Source of the DNA: Pseudonocardiaceae bacterium YIM PH 21723
GTDB taxonomy: Bacteria; Actinomycetota; Actinomycetes; Mycobacteriales; Pseudonocardiaceae
NCBI GenBank assembly: GCA_003600225.1
Contig: QZFT01000019.1
Location: 62,001-126,000 of the forward strand
Direction: 5' to 3'
Length of the DNA stretch: 64,000 nt
The stretch's first letter is position 1; each line of letters starts with the position of its first letter. The position numbers and the translations under genes are program-made. Shown piece after piece: positions 24,201 to 33,080 of the stretch. Below the pieces are notes generated by a model. That model was given only the letters and a program-made list of their open reading frames with translations. It had not been told where the DNA came from and made no database searches.

Positions 24201-25478
24201 CTAGCCACCGTTCTGCGGAATCCGGTAGCTGCGGTAGGCGGTGTTCTTGGGCAGCCGGTAGCACTCCCGGCCGGTGATGGCGTTGATGATCGTGGCGTTG
24301 CGCACCGCCCCGTAACCCAGATCCGCGGCCGCCGTGCCGTGGCTGTGGCCGTCCGCGTGGGGCACGAAGATCCGGCCGCTGACCCGGGGATCCAGCTCCG
24401 CCGAGTGATCCAGCCGGACGTGCGGGCGCCCCCTGGTGTCCCGCCGCAGGTATTGCCGGATCGGCCCCATGAAGTGCGGCGATCGCTCCCGGTACCCGGT
24501 CGCCGCGATCACCAGGTCGGTCCGGTGCTGGAATCGCGTTCCGGTGTCCGTGTGCAGGCAGTCCAGTACCGCCCGGCCCGCCGTGTCCACTGTGGAGGCC
24601 CGCACGACGACCTCGGTGCGCAGTTCCACCTCGGACAGTCCGGGTTGCAGCTCGCGGGAGTACAGCAGCTCGTGGATGTCGGACAGGGTGCCGGGGGTGA
24701 CGCCCCGGCGCTGCTCGCGCAGCAGCTCGTATCGCCGGTCCTCGGGCAGCGCGTGGAAGTAGGCGACGTACTCCGGCGTGCAGGTCTCCGGCGACCCTCC
24801 GGTGTGCGCGGACCGGCTCAGCCAGCTCACCGCCGGGCCGCCGTCCAGGTTGCGGCGCACCAGGTCCAGGGCCACCTCGGCGCCGGACTGCCCGGAGCCG
24901 ATCACCGTCACCCGCCCCGCGCCGTCCACCCGGTCGAGGCGGTGCAGGTACTCCGCGGAGTGCACCAGCCTGGTACCGGGCAACCCGGCCAACGCCTCCG
25001 GCACGTACGGCTCGGTGCCGACGCCCAGCACGATGTCCTTGGCGCACATCAGCAACCGGGTGCCGTCGCCCCGCATGACGTGCGCGGTGAACCGCTCCAG
25101 GCGGGTGTCCCAGCGCAGCGCCTCCACCCGGTGCGCGAGCCGGACCGAGGGCAGCCGGGAGGCCACCCAGCGCAGGTAGTCCTCGAACTCCAGCCGGGTG
25201 GGCCGGAACCGGTCGCGCAGGTAGAACGGGTACAGCCGGTCCGCGTCGGCCAGGTAGGCCAGGAAGGACAACCGGTGGGTCGGATCCACCAGGCTCACCA
25301 GGTCGGTCAGGAAAGATCCCCGGATGGTCGCGTCGGCGAACAGCAGACCGGCGTGCCAGCGCAGTTCCGGCTGCGCCTCCAGCACCGCGACGTTCAGATC
25401 GTCCACTGTGGATGCCAGGGCGGCCAGGCCCAGGTTGAACGGCCCGGCGCCGATGGCCAGCACATCGTGCTCGATCAT
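24201..25478 (-). CDS. Lysine/ornithine N-monooxygenase (IucD/PvdA family), siderophore type
   Basis: 425 residues from ATG 25478, overlapping the acyltransferase stop (ATGA). FAD site GAGPFNLGLAAL at the N-terminus, substrate region WHAGLLFADATIRGSFLTDLVSLVDPTHRLSFLAYL, NADPH site VIGSGQSGAEVALDL, and the family's ATGY motif (VIAATGYRERSP). It hydroxylates the side-chain amine of lysine, ornithine or a diamine, the first step to hydroxamate siderophores. The iron box upstream of the operon supports iron control. No NIS synthetase or NRPS is in the window, so the product is unknown. Confidence 0.9.
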   Translation of the reverse strand: MIEHDVLAIGAGPFNLGLAALASTVDDLNVAVLEAQPELRWHAGLLFADATIRGSFLTDLVSLVDPTHRLSFLAYLADADRLYPFYLRDRFRPTRLEFEDYLRWVASRLPSVRLAHRVEALRWDTRLERFTAHVMRGDGTRLLMCAKDIVLGVGTEPYVPEALAGLPGTRLVHSAEYLHRLDRVDGAGRVTVIGSGQSGAEVALDLVRRNLDGGPAVSWLSRSAHTGGSPETCTPEYVAYFHALPEDRRYELLREQRRGVTPGTLSDIHELLYSRELQPGLSEVELRTEVVVRASTVDTAGRAVLDCLHTDTGTRFQHRTDLVIAATGYRERSPHFMGPIRQYLRRDTRGRPHVRLDHSAELDPRVSGRIFVPHADGHSHGTAAADLGYGAVRNATIINAITGRECYRLPKNTAYRSYRIPQNGG

Positions 25479-26011
25479 CCGCGCTCCCGGATCAGCAGCG
25501 CGGCGGTCTTCTCCGGGAGCTGGATCTCCCCGTGATCGGTGAAGCCGGCGGCCGCGAAGGCGTGCAGCGAGCGGGTGTTGCCGACGTCGGGCTCGGCGAG
25601 GATGCGGGTGCAGCGCGGCTCGGCGGCGAACAGCCCGGCCACCACGGCACGCAGGATCCGGGTGCCCAGGCCCGCGCCGGTGCGGTCCTGATCGCCGATC
25701 GCCAGGTGCAGTCCCAGGTCACCCGGCCTGGCGGGGTGGAACCCGGCGAGCCGGTCCAGTTCCACGCGGTACACCTCCACATAGGCCACCGGAACGTCCC
25801 CGTCGGACACCACCATCGGCAGGCAGCGCGGCCCGGCCAGGTGGTCGAGCAGCTGGGTCTGCCAGCGGGAGCGGGTCCAGGCCTGCTCCCAGTAGGCGGC
25901 CACGTGCGGATGGCTCATCCACCGGTAGATCAGATCCAGGTCGGCTCCTTCGGCGTGGGCGACCCGCGCCGACAGCGGAGGGCGCAGCAGGGGCAGCGGG
26001 GGAGCCGGCAC
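25475..26011 (-). CDS. GNAT acyltransferase of siderophore biosynthesis (IucB/MbtK-like)
   Basis: 178 residues from GTG 26011; GGAGG seven bases upstream supports this start. It matches the IucB/RhbD/MbtK acyltransferase group: DLDLIYRWMSHPHVAAYWEQAW at the N-terminus, YVEVYRVELDRL, GDLGLHLAIGDQDRTGAGLGTRIL (acyl-CoA loop) and CTRILAEPDVGNTRSLHAFAAAGF. It should acylate the hydroxylamine formed by the downstream N-monooxygenase. It is the first gene of the leftward operon and its start lies about 20 bp from an iron box. Confidence 0.85.
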   Translation of the reverse strand: MPAPPLPLLRPPLSARVAHAEGADLDLIYRWMSHPHVAAYWEQAWTRSRWQTQLLDHLAGPRCLPMVVSDGDVPVAYVEVYRVELDRLAGFHPARPGDLGLHLAIGDQDRTGAGLGTRILRAVVAGLFAAEPRCTRILAEPDVGNTRSLHAFAAAGFTDHGEIQLPEKTAALLIRERG

Positions 26012-26031
26012 CGACCACCTCCATAGTCAAC

Positions 26032-26050
26032 TGAAGTAAGGCTAACCTTA
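26032..26050 (-). promoter_or_regulatory. IdeR/DmdR-type iron box
   Basis: On the minus strand the 19-mer TAAGGTTAGCCTTACTTCA matches 14 of 19 positions of the canonical box TTAGGTTAGGCTAACCTAA. It contains the palindromic core TAAGGTTAGCCTTA and lies 20 bp before the acyltransferase start. Iron-loaded IdeR/DmdR binding here would block transcription of the siderophore genes. Confidence 0.75.
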
Positions 26051-26080
26051 TTCAGCGTGCCGGAGGTGTGGATGTCAAGC

Positions 26081-26141
26081 GGTTCCCCCGTCTTCAAGAC
26101 CGATGAACCCCGGGTTCATCGGTCTTGAAGACGGGAGAACC
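26081..26141. repeat. Long hairpin in a divergent intergenic region
   Basis: Arms of about 29 bp (core CCGTCTTCAAGACCGATGAA and its complement) pair with one mismatch around a 3-nt centre CCG. It lies between the divergent siderophore operon and DUF948 gene, so it cannot be an ordinary 3'-end terminator of either. Each arm also contains the short palindrome CTTCAAGACC/GGTCTTGAAG. Confidence 0.7.
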
Positions 26142-26234
26142 TCAGCGACAGGCCGGGGACCGGACACGTCACCCTGAGGGACTAGCGGTAACCTCACCTG
26201 CGCAGGTTCGGGAGAGAAAGCGTAGGAGGACGAC

Positions 26235-26657
26235 GTGTCACCAGGCCAGATCGCCGCACTGATCGCGGCGGGCGCCTTCGTGCTGCTGGTGCTGTTCCTG
26301 GTGGTCGTCCTGCTGAAGCTGGGCCGCACCCTGGACGAGGCGACCACCGCGATCAAGAAGGCCCACGAGAACAGCGACCCGCTGTTCACCGGCGCCAACA
26401 CCACGATCAACCACGTGAACACCCAGCTGGAGCGGGTGGACGGGATCACCGCCAACGCCCGCGCCGTCACCGGCAACGTCTCCGCGCTGACCTCGCTGTT
26501 CACCGCCACCCTGGGTGGTCCGCTCGTCAAGGCCGCCGCGTTGTCCTACGGCGTCTCGAAGGCCATGAAGGCCAGGCGGGCTAAGGACACTGCGGAAGAA
26601 AGCGGACGACACACTCGTTCCGGTCGGCGTAAGGTCGGTAAGGGAGGTAGGCGGTGA
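26235..26657 (+). CDS. DUF948 domain-containing membrane protein
   Basis: 140 residues from GTG 26235 with AGGAGGA upstream. A single N-terminal membrane helix (IAALIAAGAFVLLVLFLVVVLLKLG) is followed by the DUF948 region with predicted helices (LDEATTAIKKAHENSDPLFTGANTTINHVNTQLERVDGITANARAVTGNVSAL) and a basic tail. In actinobacteria this gene is usually found just upstream of alaS, as here. It overlaps the next gene by four bases. The function is unknown. Confidence 0.85.
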   Translation: MSPGQIAALIAAGAFVLLVLFLVVVLLKLGRTLDEATTAIKKAHENSDPLFTGANTTINHVNTQLERVDGITANARAVTGNVSALTSLFTATLGGPLVKAAALSYGVSKAMKARRAKDTAEESGRHTRSGRRKVGKGGRR

Positions 26658-27004
26658 GACGGTTGTTCTGGCTCGGACTCGGCGTGGTCGCCGGGGTCTT
26701 CGTCACGCGCAAAGCCAACCGCACCGCCCAGCAGTTCACCCCGGCCGGTATCGGTGAGAACGTGGGCGAAGGCCTGCGCCGCGTCGCGGAGGCCCTGGGG
26801 GATTTCGGCGCCGACGTGAAGGCCGGAATGACCCAGCGGGAGAACGAACTGCATTCGATGGTGGACTCCAAGACCGGGCTGCCCCTCGCGGCCACCGGCG
26901 AGTCCTACCGCATCGGCTCCGGTGAGCGACCGGATTGGCTGGGTACCTGGAACGAGGTCTCCAAGCCGCTTCCTGGCGCGCGAGCTCGTAAGGCGAAGGG
27001 CTGA
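26654..27004 (+). CDS. DUF6167 family protein
   Basis: 116 residues from GTG 26654, overlapping the DUF948 stop (GTGA). One short N-terminal hydrophobic segment (LFWLGLGVVAGVFVTRKANR) may anchor it; the rest is soluble with an AEALGDFGADVKAGMTQRE helix. It is a conserved small actinobacterial protein between DUF948 and alaS. The role is unknown. Co-transcription with alaS, 75 bp downstream, is likely. Confidence 0.8.
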   Translation: MRRLFWLGLGVVAGVFVTRKANRTAQQFTPAGIGENVGEGLRRVAEALGDFGADVKAGMTQRENELHSMVDSKTGLPLAATGESYRIGSGERPDWLGTWNEVSKPLPGARARKAKG

Positions 27005-27079
27005 CCCCTCGCCGCTTGTCCGCGACCGCTCTTCGCCGTGCCGTGCCCCTGATCACCTCCATACTCATGAGGATTTCCC

Positions 27080-29761
27080 GTGCAGACCCACGAGATCAGC
27101 AAGCGCTTCACTGATCATTTCGTTCGCAGCGGCCACCAGTCGGTGCCCAGCCACTCGGTGCTGCTGGACGACCCGACCCTGCTGTTCGTCAACGCCGGCA
27201 TGGTGCCGTTCAAGTCGTATTTCCTCGGCGAGGCCCCGCCGCCCGCGACCAAGCTGACCAGCATCCAGAAGTGCGTGCGGACGCCGGACATCGACGAGGT
27301 CGGCAAGACGACCCGGCACAACACGTTCTTCCAGATGGCCGGCAACTTCTCCTTCGGCGAGTACTTCAAGGAAGGCGCCATCCAGCAGGCCTGGGAACTG
27401 GTCACCGGCTCCCAGGACAGCGGCGGTTACGGCTTCAACCCGGACGACATCTGGGTCACCGTCTACGAGGACGACGACGAGGCCATCGACCTGTGGCGCA
27501 AGGTCGGCATGCCCCTCGACCGCATCCAGCGCCGGGACATGATCGACAACTACTGGTCGATGAACGTTCCCGGCCCGTCCGGCCCGTGCTCGGAGATCTA
27601 CGTCGACCGCGGCCCGCAGTACGGCAAAGAGGGCGGCCCGGTCGTCGACGAGGACCGGTACCTGGAGATCTGGAACCTGGTCTTCATGCAGGACATCCGC
27701 GGTGAGGGCAAGGGCAAGACCGACTTCCCGATCGTCGGCAAGCTGCCCAAGAAGAACGTCGACACCGGCATGGGCATCGAGCGGGTCGCGTACCTGCTGC
27801 AGGGCGTGAACAACGTCTACGAGACCGACCTGGTCCGCCCGGTGATCGCCAAGGCCGAGGAGCTGTCCGGCCGCAAGTACGGTGCCAACGAGATCGACGA
27901 CGTCCGCTTCCGGGTCATCGCCGACCACGCGCGCTCCGGCATGCTGATCATCGGTGACGGCGTCACCCCGGGCAACGAGGGCCGCGGCTACGTGCTGCGC
28001 CGGCTGCTGCGCCGCATCGTCCGCTCCTCCCGCCTGCTGGGCGTCAAGGAGCCGGTGCTGAGCCAGTTCGCCGAGGTCGTGCGGGACACCATGGGCCCCA
28101 CCTACCGGGAGCTGGTCACCGACTTCGAGCGGATCGACCGGATCGCCACCGCCGAGGAGAACACCTTCCTCACCACCCTGGCCAGCGGCTCGAAGATCTT
28201 CGACCTGGCGGCCAAGGACGTGAAGGGCACCGGCGCGACCGTGCTGCCCGGCGACAAGGCCTTCCAGCTGCACGACACCTACGGCTTCCCGATCGACCTG
28301 ACCCTGGAGATGGCCTCCGAGGCCGGCCTGCAGGTCGACCAGGACGGCTTCCGTGAGCTGATGGCCGCGCAGAAGGCGCGGGCCAAGGCGGACGCGGCCA
28401 GCCGCAAGACCGGTCACGGTGACCTGACGGTGTACCGCGAGCTCCTGGACCAGGGCCCGACCGTGTTCCGCGGTTACGAGGAGCTGGAGACCGAGGGCAC
28501 CGTGCGCGGCATCATCCGCGACGGCCGGCGGATCAAGAGTGCCGGTGAGGGCGAGATCGTCGAGGTCGTGCTGGACCGCACCTCGCTGTACGCCGAATCC
28601 GGTGGCCAGGACAGCGACTCCGGCCTGATCGTGGCCGACGGGATGCAGCTGAAGGTCCTGGACGTGCAGAAGGTCGCCCGCAAGCTGTGGGTGCACCAGG
28701 TGAAGGTCGTCGGCGGCGAGGTCGCCGAGGGCCTGAAGGTCGTGTCCCAGGTCGACGCCGAGTGGCGCACCGGTGCCCGGCAGGCGCACTCCGGCACCCA
28801 CGTGGTGCACGCGGCGCTGCGCCAGGTACTCGGCCCGTCCGCGTTGCAGAGCGGCTCGTACAACAAGCCGGGTTACCTGCGGCTGGACTTCGCGTGGAGC
28901 AACGCGCTGTCCCCGGAGACCCGCAGCGAGATCGAAGAGGTCTCCAACCTGGCCGTGCGCCGGGACCTGCCGGTGCGCATCGTCTACACCGACATGGGCG
29001 GCGCGCAGGACATGGGCGCGCTCGCGTTGTTCGGTGAGACCTACGACGAAGAGGTCCGGGTCATCGAGATCGGCGGCCCCTGGTCGGTCGAGCTCTGCGG
29101 TGGTACCCACGTGGACCACTCCAGCCAGATCGGCCTGGTCGCGCTGACCGGCGAGTCCTCCATCGGCTCCGGCACCCGGCGCCTGGAGGCGTTCGTCGGC
29201 ATCGAGGGCTTCCGCTTCCTGGCGAAGGAACGCGCGCTGGTCCAGGGCCTCGCCGACTCGCTGAAGGTGCCCACCGCCGAGCTGCCCGAGCGCATCGAGT
29301 CCCTGGTGGACAAGCTGCGCACCGCGGAGAAGCAGCTCGACCAGTTCCGCGCCGAGAAGCTGCTGTCCTCGGCCGGTGACCTGGCCGCGGGCGCCGACGA
29401 CCTGAACGGCGTCGCGTTCGTGGGCAAGGAGCTGCCCGCCGGCATCGGCGGCAACGACCTGCGCACCCTGGGCACCGAGGTACGTAACCGCCTCGGATCC
29501 CGGTCCGGTGTGGTCGCGCTGTTCTCCCCGGACCCGGCGGCGGGCAAGGTCAGCTTCATGGTGGCCACCACCGACGCCGCACGCGCGGCGGGGATCAACG
29601 CGGGCAAGCTGGTCCCGGTCTTCGGCCCGGAGATCGGTGGCCGTGGCGGCGGCAAGCCGGACATGGCCCAGGGCGGCGGCACCAACCCGGCCGGTATCGG
29701 CAGTGCGGTAGCCGTGCTACGTAAGGAACTAGAGGCGCGCCAAGGGAATAAGACACAGTGA
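27080..29761 (+). CDS. alaS: Alanine--tRNA ligase
   Basis: 893 residues, GTG start with TGAGGA upstream. The class II catalytic domain includes [19 protein letters not shown] and [21 protein letters not shown]; the editing domain has the zinc motif HSGTHVVH with the later [13 protein letters not shown]; the C-terminal coiled coil and C-Ala domain end in [18 protein letters not shown]. All hallmark regions are intact. It charges tRNA-Ala in the cytoplasm. The ruvX start overlaps its stop (GTGA), beginning a conserved alaS-ruvX-mltG-aroE run. Confidence 0.98.
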   Translation: MQTHEISKRFTDHFVRSGHQSVPSHSVLLDDPTLLFVNAGMVPFKSYFLGEAPPPATKLTSIQKCVRTPDIDEVGKTTRHNTFFQMAGNFSFGEYFKEGAIQQAWELVTGSQDSGGYGFNPDDIWVTVYEDDDEAIDLWRKVGMPLDRIQRRDMIDNYWSMNVPGPSGPCSEIYVDRGPQYGKEGGPVVDEDRYLEIWNLVFMQDIRGEGKGKTDFPIVGKLPKKNVDTGMGIERVAYLLQGVNNVYETDLVRPVIAKAEELSGRKYGANEIDDVRFRVIADHARSGMLIIGDGVTPGNEGRGYVLRRLLRRIVRSSRLLGVKEPVLSQFAEVVRDTMGPTYRELVTDFERIDRIATAEENTFLTTLASGSKIFDLAAKDVKGTGATVLPGDKAFQLHDTYGFPIDLTLEMASEAGLQVDQDGFRELMAAQKARAKADAASRKTGHGDLTVYRELLDQGPTVFRGYEELETEGTVRGIIRDGRRIKSAGEGEIVEVVLDRTSLYAESGGQDSDSGLIVADGMQLKVLDVQKVARKLWVHQVKVVGGEVAEGLKVVSQVDAEWRTGARQAHSGTHVVHAALRQVLGPSALQSGSYNKPGYLRLDFAWSNALSPETRSEIEEVSNLAVRRDLPVRIVYTDMGGAQDMGALALFGETYDEEVRVIEIGGPWSVELCGGTHVDHSSQIGLVALTGESSIGSGTRRLEAFVGIEGFRFLAKERALVQGLADSLKVPTAELPERIESLVDKLRTAEKQLDQFRAEKLLSSAGDLAAGADDLNGVAFVGKELPAGIGGNDLRTLGTEVRNRLGSRSGVVALFSPDPAAGKVSFMVATTDAARAAGINAGKLVPVFGPEIGGRGGGKPDMAQGGGTNPAGIGSAVAVLRKELEARQGNKTQ

Positions 29762-30252
29762 ACTCTTCGCCCCCACCCGCAGTGGACCGGCCCGGAATCG
29801 ACGATCCCGGCTTCGGTCGCAGACTCGGTGTCGACGTCGGTTCGGTGCGGGTGGGCGTGGCGATCAGTGATCCATCGTGCCTGTTGGCGACCCCGCTCGT
29901 TACCCTTCAGAGGGACGAGCAGAGCGGCCGTGACCTGGACGAACTGGTCGCGCTCGTCCGTGAGCACGAGATCGTCGAAGTGGTGGTCGGATTGCCCAGG
30001 ACCCTGCAGGGCAGGCACGGCCCCGCGGCGGAGGCCGCGGTGTCCTATGCCCAGATGCTGTCTGCGCGTATATCCCCCGTTGTGGTTAAGCTCGGGGACG
30101 AACGGCTAACCACGGTGACGGCTACCCGAGTCCTTGCGCACCGTGGGGTGCGCGGACGCAAACAGCGAGCGGTGGTTGACCAAGTGGCGGCAGTGGAGAT
30201 CCTTCAGGCTTGGCTGGACGGACGGTCCCGGACCCTCGGAGCGGGCCGGTGA
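29758..30252 (+). CDS. ruvX: Putative pre-16S rRNA nuclease / Holliday junction resolvase-like YqgF
   Basis: 164 residues from GTG 29758 (GTGA overlap with alaS). RNase H-fold motifs are visible: [16 protein letters not shown] (first acidic strand), [11 protein letters not shown] and DERLTTVTA, with the final [15 protein letters not shown] acidic site. YqgF proteins process the 5' end of 16S rRNA in E. coli and have been called Holliday junction resolvases. The N-terminal 20 residues are Pro-rich and extra. Co-translated with mltG. Confidence 0.93.
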   Translation: MNSSPPPAVDRPGIDDPGFGRRLGVDVGSVRVGVAISDPSCLLATPLVTLQRDEQSGRDLDELVALVREHEIVEVVVGLPRTLQGRHGPAAEAAVSYAQMLSARISPVVVKLGDERLTTVTATRVLAHRGVRGRKQRAVVDQVAAVEILQAWLDGRSRTLGAGR

Positions 30253-31574
30253 ACGACCGCAGGAGCCGCCCGCCACGTGAGCGCAGGCCTCGACCGGTGC
30301 GGGATCGCCAGGAGTACGTGGAGCAGACGCCGACCGACGGCCTGGGGCTGTTCCACGACGAGACCACGGTCATCGACCGCATCGACGACGACTACGTCGA
30401 CGAGCAGGAGCTTCGCCGCCGCAAGAAGAAGGCGGCCCTGGAGAAGAAGCGGATCAAGACCAAGCGCCGCAACCGGATGGTCCTGATCAGTGTGTTGCTG
30501 GTTGGCATCCTGGGCGCCGCGAGCTTCGCCGCCTACACCCTGTTCTGGTACTCGGACTACAAGGGCGACGGCACCGGCAGCGTGGTGGTCCAGGTCGAGG
30601 ACGGCTCCTCCCTGACCGCCATCGGAAAGACCCTGGAGAAGGCGGGCGTCGTCGCCAGCGCCAAGGCGTTCACCAAGAACGTCGGCGCGGCGAACATCGT
30701 CCCCGGCTCCTACAAGCTGCACAAGGAGATGTCCGGCGCCGCCGCCGTCGCCCTGATGCAGAACCCGTCGTCCAAGGTCGGCTCCTTCGACGTCAAGGGC
30801 GGCGAGCAACTCTTCGACTTCAAGGTCTCCGAGAAGGAGACCAAACCCGGCATCTACTCGAAGATCGCCGAGGCCTCGTGCACGGAGGAGTCCGGCACGA
30901 AGAAGTGCGTCTCCGTCGACGAGCTGAAGTCCGTCGCCTCCACCGGCGACCCGGCGGACCTGGGCGCGCCCGAGTGGGCGGTGGCCTCGATCAAGAAGGC
31001 CCCGGATCAGAAGCGGCGCCTGGAAGGCCTGATCCTGCCCGGCACCTACAACGTGCCGCCCGGCCTGTCCGCCAAGGACACGCTGAAGAACGTCATGCAG
31101 ACCTCGATGGCCATCATGACCAAGGCCGGCATGCCCGACCTGGCGAACAAGACGGGGCTCACCCCGTACCAGGTGCTCACCCTGGCCTCGCTTGTCGAGC
31201 GTGAGTCGAACACCGAGGACATGCCCAAGATCTCCCGGGTGATCTACAACCGGATGGCCAGCGACGAGCCGCCCATGCAGCGGCTGCAGCTCGACTCGAC
31301 GGTCAACTATCTCCTGGACCGGCAGCACATCCGCACCAGTGATGCGGACCGGAACAACAAACAGAACCCGTACAACACGTATCAGCAGAAGGGCCTCACC
31401 CCGACGCCGATCGGCTCGCCCGGCCTCAACGCGTTGAAGGCGGCGGCTAACCCGGAGCCGGGCAAGTGGCTGTTCTTCGTGGTGTGCGAGAAGCCGGACA
31501 AGTCCTGCTTCGCTGAGACATTCGCCGAACACGACAGGCTCCAGGCGGACGCACAGCGGCGCGGCATCTTCTGA
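30249..31574 (+). CDS. mltG: Endolytic peptidoglycan transglycosylase MltG
   Basis: 441 residues from GTG 30249, overlapping the ruvX stop (GTGA). The N-terminal 75 residues are cytoplasmic and highly basic, followed by one membrane helix ([24 protein letters not shown]), a LysM-like region and the YceG domain. The catalytic Glu is in [11 protein letters not shown]; other conserved blocks are [21 protein letters not shown] and [11 protein letters not shown]. It cleaves nascent glycan strands. Normally aroE follows at once; here 1.5 kb of disturbed sequence lies between, including a second 3' half of this same gene. Confidence 0.94.
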   Translation: MNDRRSRPPRERRPRPVRDRQEYVEQTPTDGLGLFHDETTVIDRIDDDYVDEQELRRRKKKAALEKKRIKTKRRNRMVLISVLLVGILGAASFAAYTLFWYSDYKGDGTGSVVVQVEDGSSLTAIGKTLEKAGVVASAKAFTKNVGAANIVPGSYKLHKEMSGAAAVALMQNPSSKVGSFDVKGGEQLFDFKVSEKETKPGIYSKIAEASCTEESGTKKCVSVDELKSVASTGDPADLGAPEWAVASIKKAPDQKRRLEGLILPGTYNVPPGLSAKDTLKNVMQTSMAIMTKAGMPDLANKTGLTPYQVLTLASLVERESNTEDMPKISRVIYNRMASDEPPMQRLQLDSTVNYLLDRQHIRTSDADRNNKQNPYNTYQQKGLTPTPIGSPGLNALKAAANPEPGKWLFFVVCEKPDKSCFAETFAEHDRLQADAQRRGIF

Positions 31575-31928
31575 TCTATCGCGCCGAAGTATCCGGAACC
31601 AGGCTAGGGGCGCACCTGTCCAGGATGGCAGGTGTAGATAACGTGATGATCAACTGTGCCGGTGTTGGCACCGGTAGCGGTGGTCTGAGCTGTTTCTTCA
31701 GTCGCTGCCGATGCGGCAGCTCGATGCGTTAGTTACTCGCTGTGTCGATTCGCAGTCGCCGGGTTCCTGGTGCGGTGCTCGTTTTCGCCGACTGAAGCGT
31801 GCCTGACCCGTTGTCTGAGTGACATCGTTGTCTGTCCTAATTCAGACTGAATTACTTCAATCTATGGACCGAGCGTCTGGTTTCCGGTAACTTTCGATTC
31901 CAATTTAATTCGCACGAGGGGGCAAGTG
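31575..31928. other. Intergenic region after mltG with a decayed aroE-like fragment
   Basis: About 350 bp without a gene. Segment 31746-31789 aligns with the aroE 5' end (see separate entry). Two small hairpin-like sequences lie at about 31656-31676 and 31700-31720. The last 100 bp are AT-rich and probably hold the promoter of the small secreted protein gene. Confidence 0.5.
31746..31789 (+). pseudogene. Probable remnant of aroE 5' end (fragment alpha)
   Basis: By eye the segment aligns with aroE 33090-33133 at about 34 of 45 columns (CGATTCGCAGTC against CGGTTCGCGGTC; CTCGTTTTCGCC against CTCGCTTTCGCC), with two one-base gaps and mostly transition differences. It is too short and frame-disrupted to code. 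It may be an older scar of the same duplication process that left fragment beta. Confidence 0.45.
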
Positions 31929-32294
31929 ATGAAATCTTTTAGGGTGCCGATGGCCATTCTCGTATCAGCCTTCTTTTTGTTCGCAAGCACGACTACTGCT
32001 CTAGCGGCAGGAAATGAAGCTCAGTTGCCGAGTAATTGCGGTTTGGGTCACCCTGACGGGCAACCTGTGTGCATGACGTCAGAAGAACTTTTTGCGGGAA
32101 GCCAGTATTTTCATGCTCCGATTTCTTCGGGGCAGTGCAGGAACGTATTTGCCTACAAGAGTATTCATAATGAGCATAATATTGCGCAACGTGTGTGGGA
32201 AAATGGAAACTGCACCGGCAGGGATATATTGGTTTACGTTAATGGCGACCAGACCTATTTCGGCTTCACTGCCTATGGGTTGGGTGGATTCTAG
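31929..32294 (+). CDS. Small secreted protein, possibly peptidase-inhibitor I36-like
   Basis: 121 residues from ATG 31929 (GTG 31926 is directly adjacent); GAGGGGG lies upstream. Residues 1-27 form a clear Sec signal peptide ending TTALA-A. The mature part has four cysteines (SNCGLG, PVCMT, GQCRN, NGNCTG), and the segment KSIHNEHNIAQRVWENGNCTG resembles the core strand-turn-strand of family I36 inhibitors; this assignment is tentative. Base composition is clearly lower in GC and codon use more AT-ended than in flanking genes, suggesting recent acquisition. It sits inside the broken mltG-aroE junction. Confidence 0.7.
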   Translation: MKSFRVPMAILVSAFFLFASTTTALAAGNEAQLPSNCGLGHPDGQPVCMTSEELFAGSQYFHAPISSGQCRNVFAYKSIHNEHNIAQRVWENGNCTGRDILVYVNGDQTYFGFTAYGLGGF

Positions 32295-32372
32295 GGGGCC
32301 AATGGATTGGCTGCGTTCTGCCTGATTTTGTTATCGCTGCCAGGTACATGCCGCCCGAGGCTTTGCTCAGTG

Positions 32373-32606
32373 TGATCCGTTTATTGGGTTGATGATCCAG
32401 TCAGCTTATGGACCGCTGTTCTCGGTTTGCCGGTACAGCATTCGCTATCCCGGTGCTGCACCGCGGTGCCTTCATACGTTCGGTTTGACCTGGATTTACG
32501 CGTGGGTGGAGTATGAGGAGCAGCGGCTGCCCCAGTTGATCGCAGAGACGGGGCCGGTTTCTCGGTCACTATGCCGGGTAAACGCGTGACCCTCGCGGTC
32601 GTCCCA
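32373..32606 (+). pseudogene. Truncated, frameshifted copy of the mltG/aroE junction and aroE 5' region (fragment beta)
   Basis: TGATCCG at 32373 matches the mltG stop context at 33061, and the following 200 bp align with the aroE start through about codon 70: CTCGGTTTGCCGGTACAGCA against CTCGGTTCGCCGGTGCAGCA, GTGGAGTATGAGGAGCAGCG against GTGGAGTGTGACGAGCACCG, and TCGGTCACTATGCCGGGTAA against TCGGTCACCATGCCCGGCAA. Small indels break the frame. Homology stops near 32606 and mltG homology begins about 45 bp later. Confidence 0.85.
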
Positions 32607-32649
32607 CAGGCCAGGAGTATCGCCCTGGCCACCGGGCTGCCATGCTGGT

Positions 32650-33063
32650 TTCACCCCGTACCAGATCCTGACCATGGCGTCGTTGATCGAACGCGAGGCC
32701 ATCAACGAGGACATGCCGAAGATCTCCCGGGTGATCTACAACCGGTTGGCCAACTCCCAGCAGAACATGCAGCGCCTGCAGTTCGACTCCACGGTCAACT
32801 ACCTGCTGGACCGCCAGCACATCACGACGACCAAGACCGACCGGGAGAAGGACGGCCCGTACAACACGTACCTGCGCAAGGGCCTGACCCCGACGCCGAT
32901 CGGTTCGCCCAGCGCGGAGGCGTTGAAGGCCGCCGCTCACCCGGAGTCCGGCAACTGGCTGTACTTCGTGGTGTGCAAGAAGGGTGGCAAGTCCTGTTTC
33001 ACGGACAACTTCGACACTCACCAGAAGACAGTCGAAGAGGCGCAGAAGAACGGCATCTTCTGA
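32650..33063 (+). pseudogene. 5'-truncated second copy of mltG (3' half)
   Basis: The frame from 32650 to the TGA at 33063 encodes 137 residues matching the last 40% of MltG: FTPYQILTMASLIEREA against [54 protein letters not shown] and a NGIF terminus. The two copies differ at many residues, so this is not a recent exact duplication. The catalytic Glu is retained, and ATG 32674 could start a 129-residue peptide, but the membrane anchor and N-terminal half of the domain are missing. It keeps the normal 17-bp spacing to intact aroE. Confidence 0.88.
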
Positions 33064-33080
33064 TCCGTATCCTCTGATCA

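Noticed and set aside
27065-29119. 684-residue open frame antisense to alaS
   Set aside because: Shadow of alaS with low-complexity Val/Gly/His/Arg composition; no family features.
32571-33077. 168-residue frame overlapping the mltG 3' fragment
   Set aside because: Out of frame with the recognisable MltG residues and without any conserved pattern.
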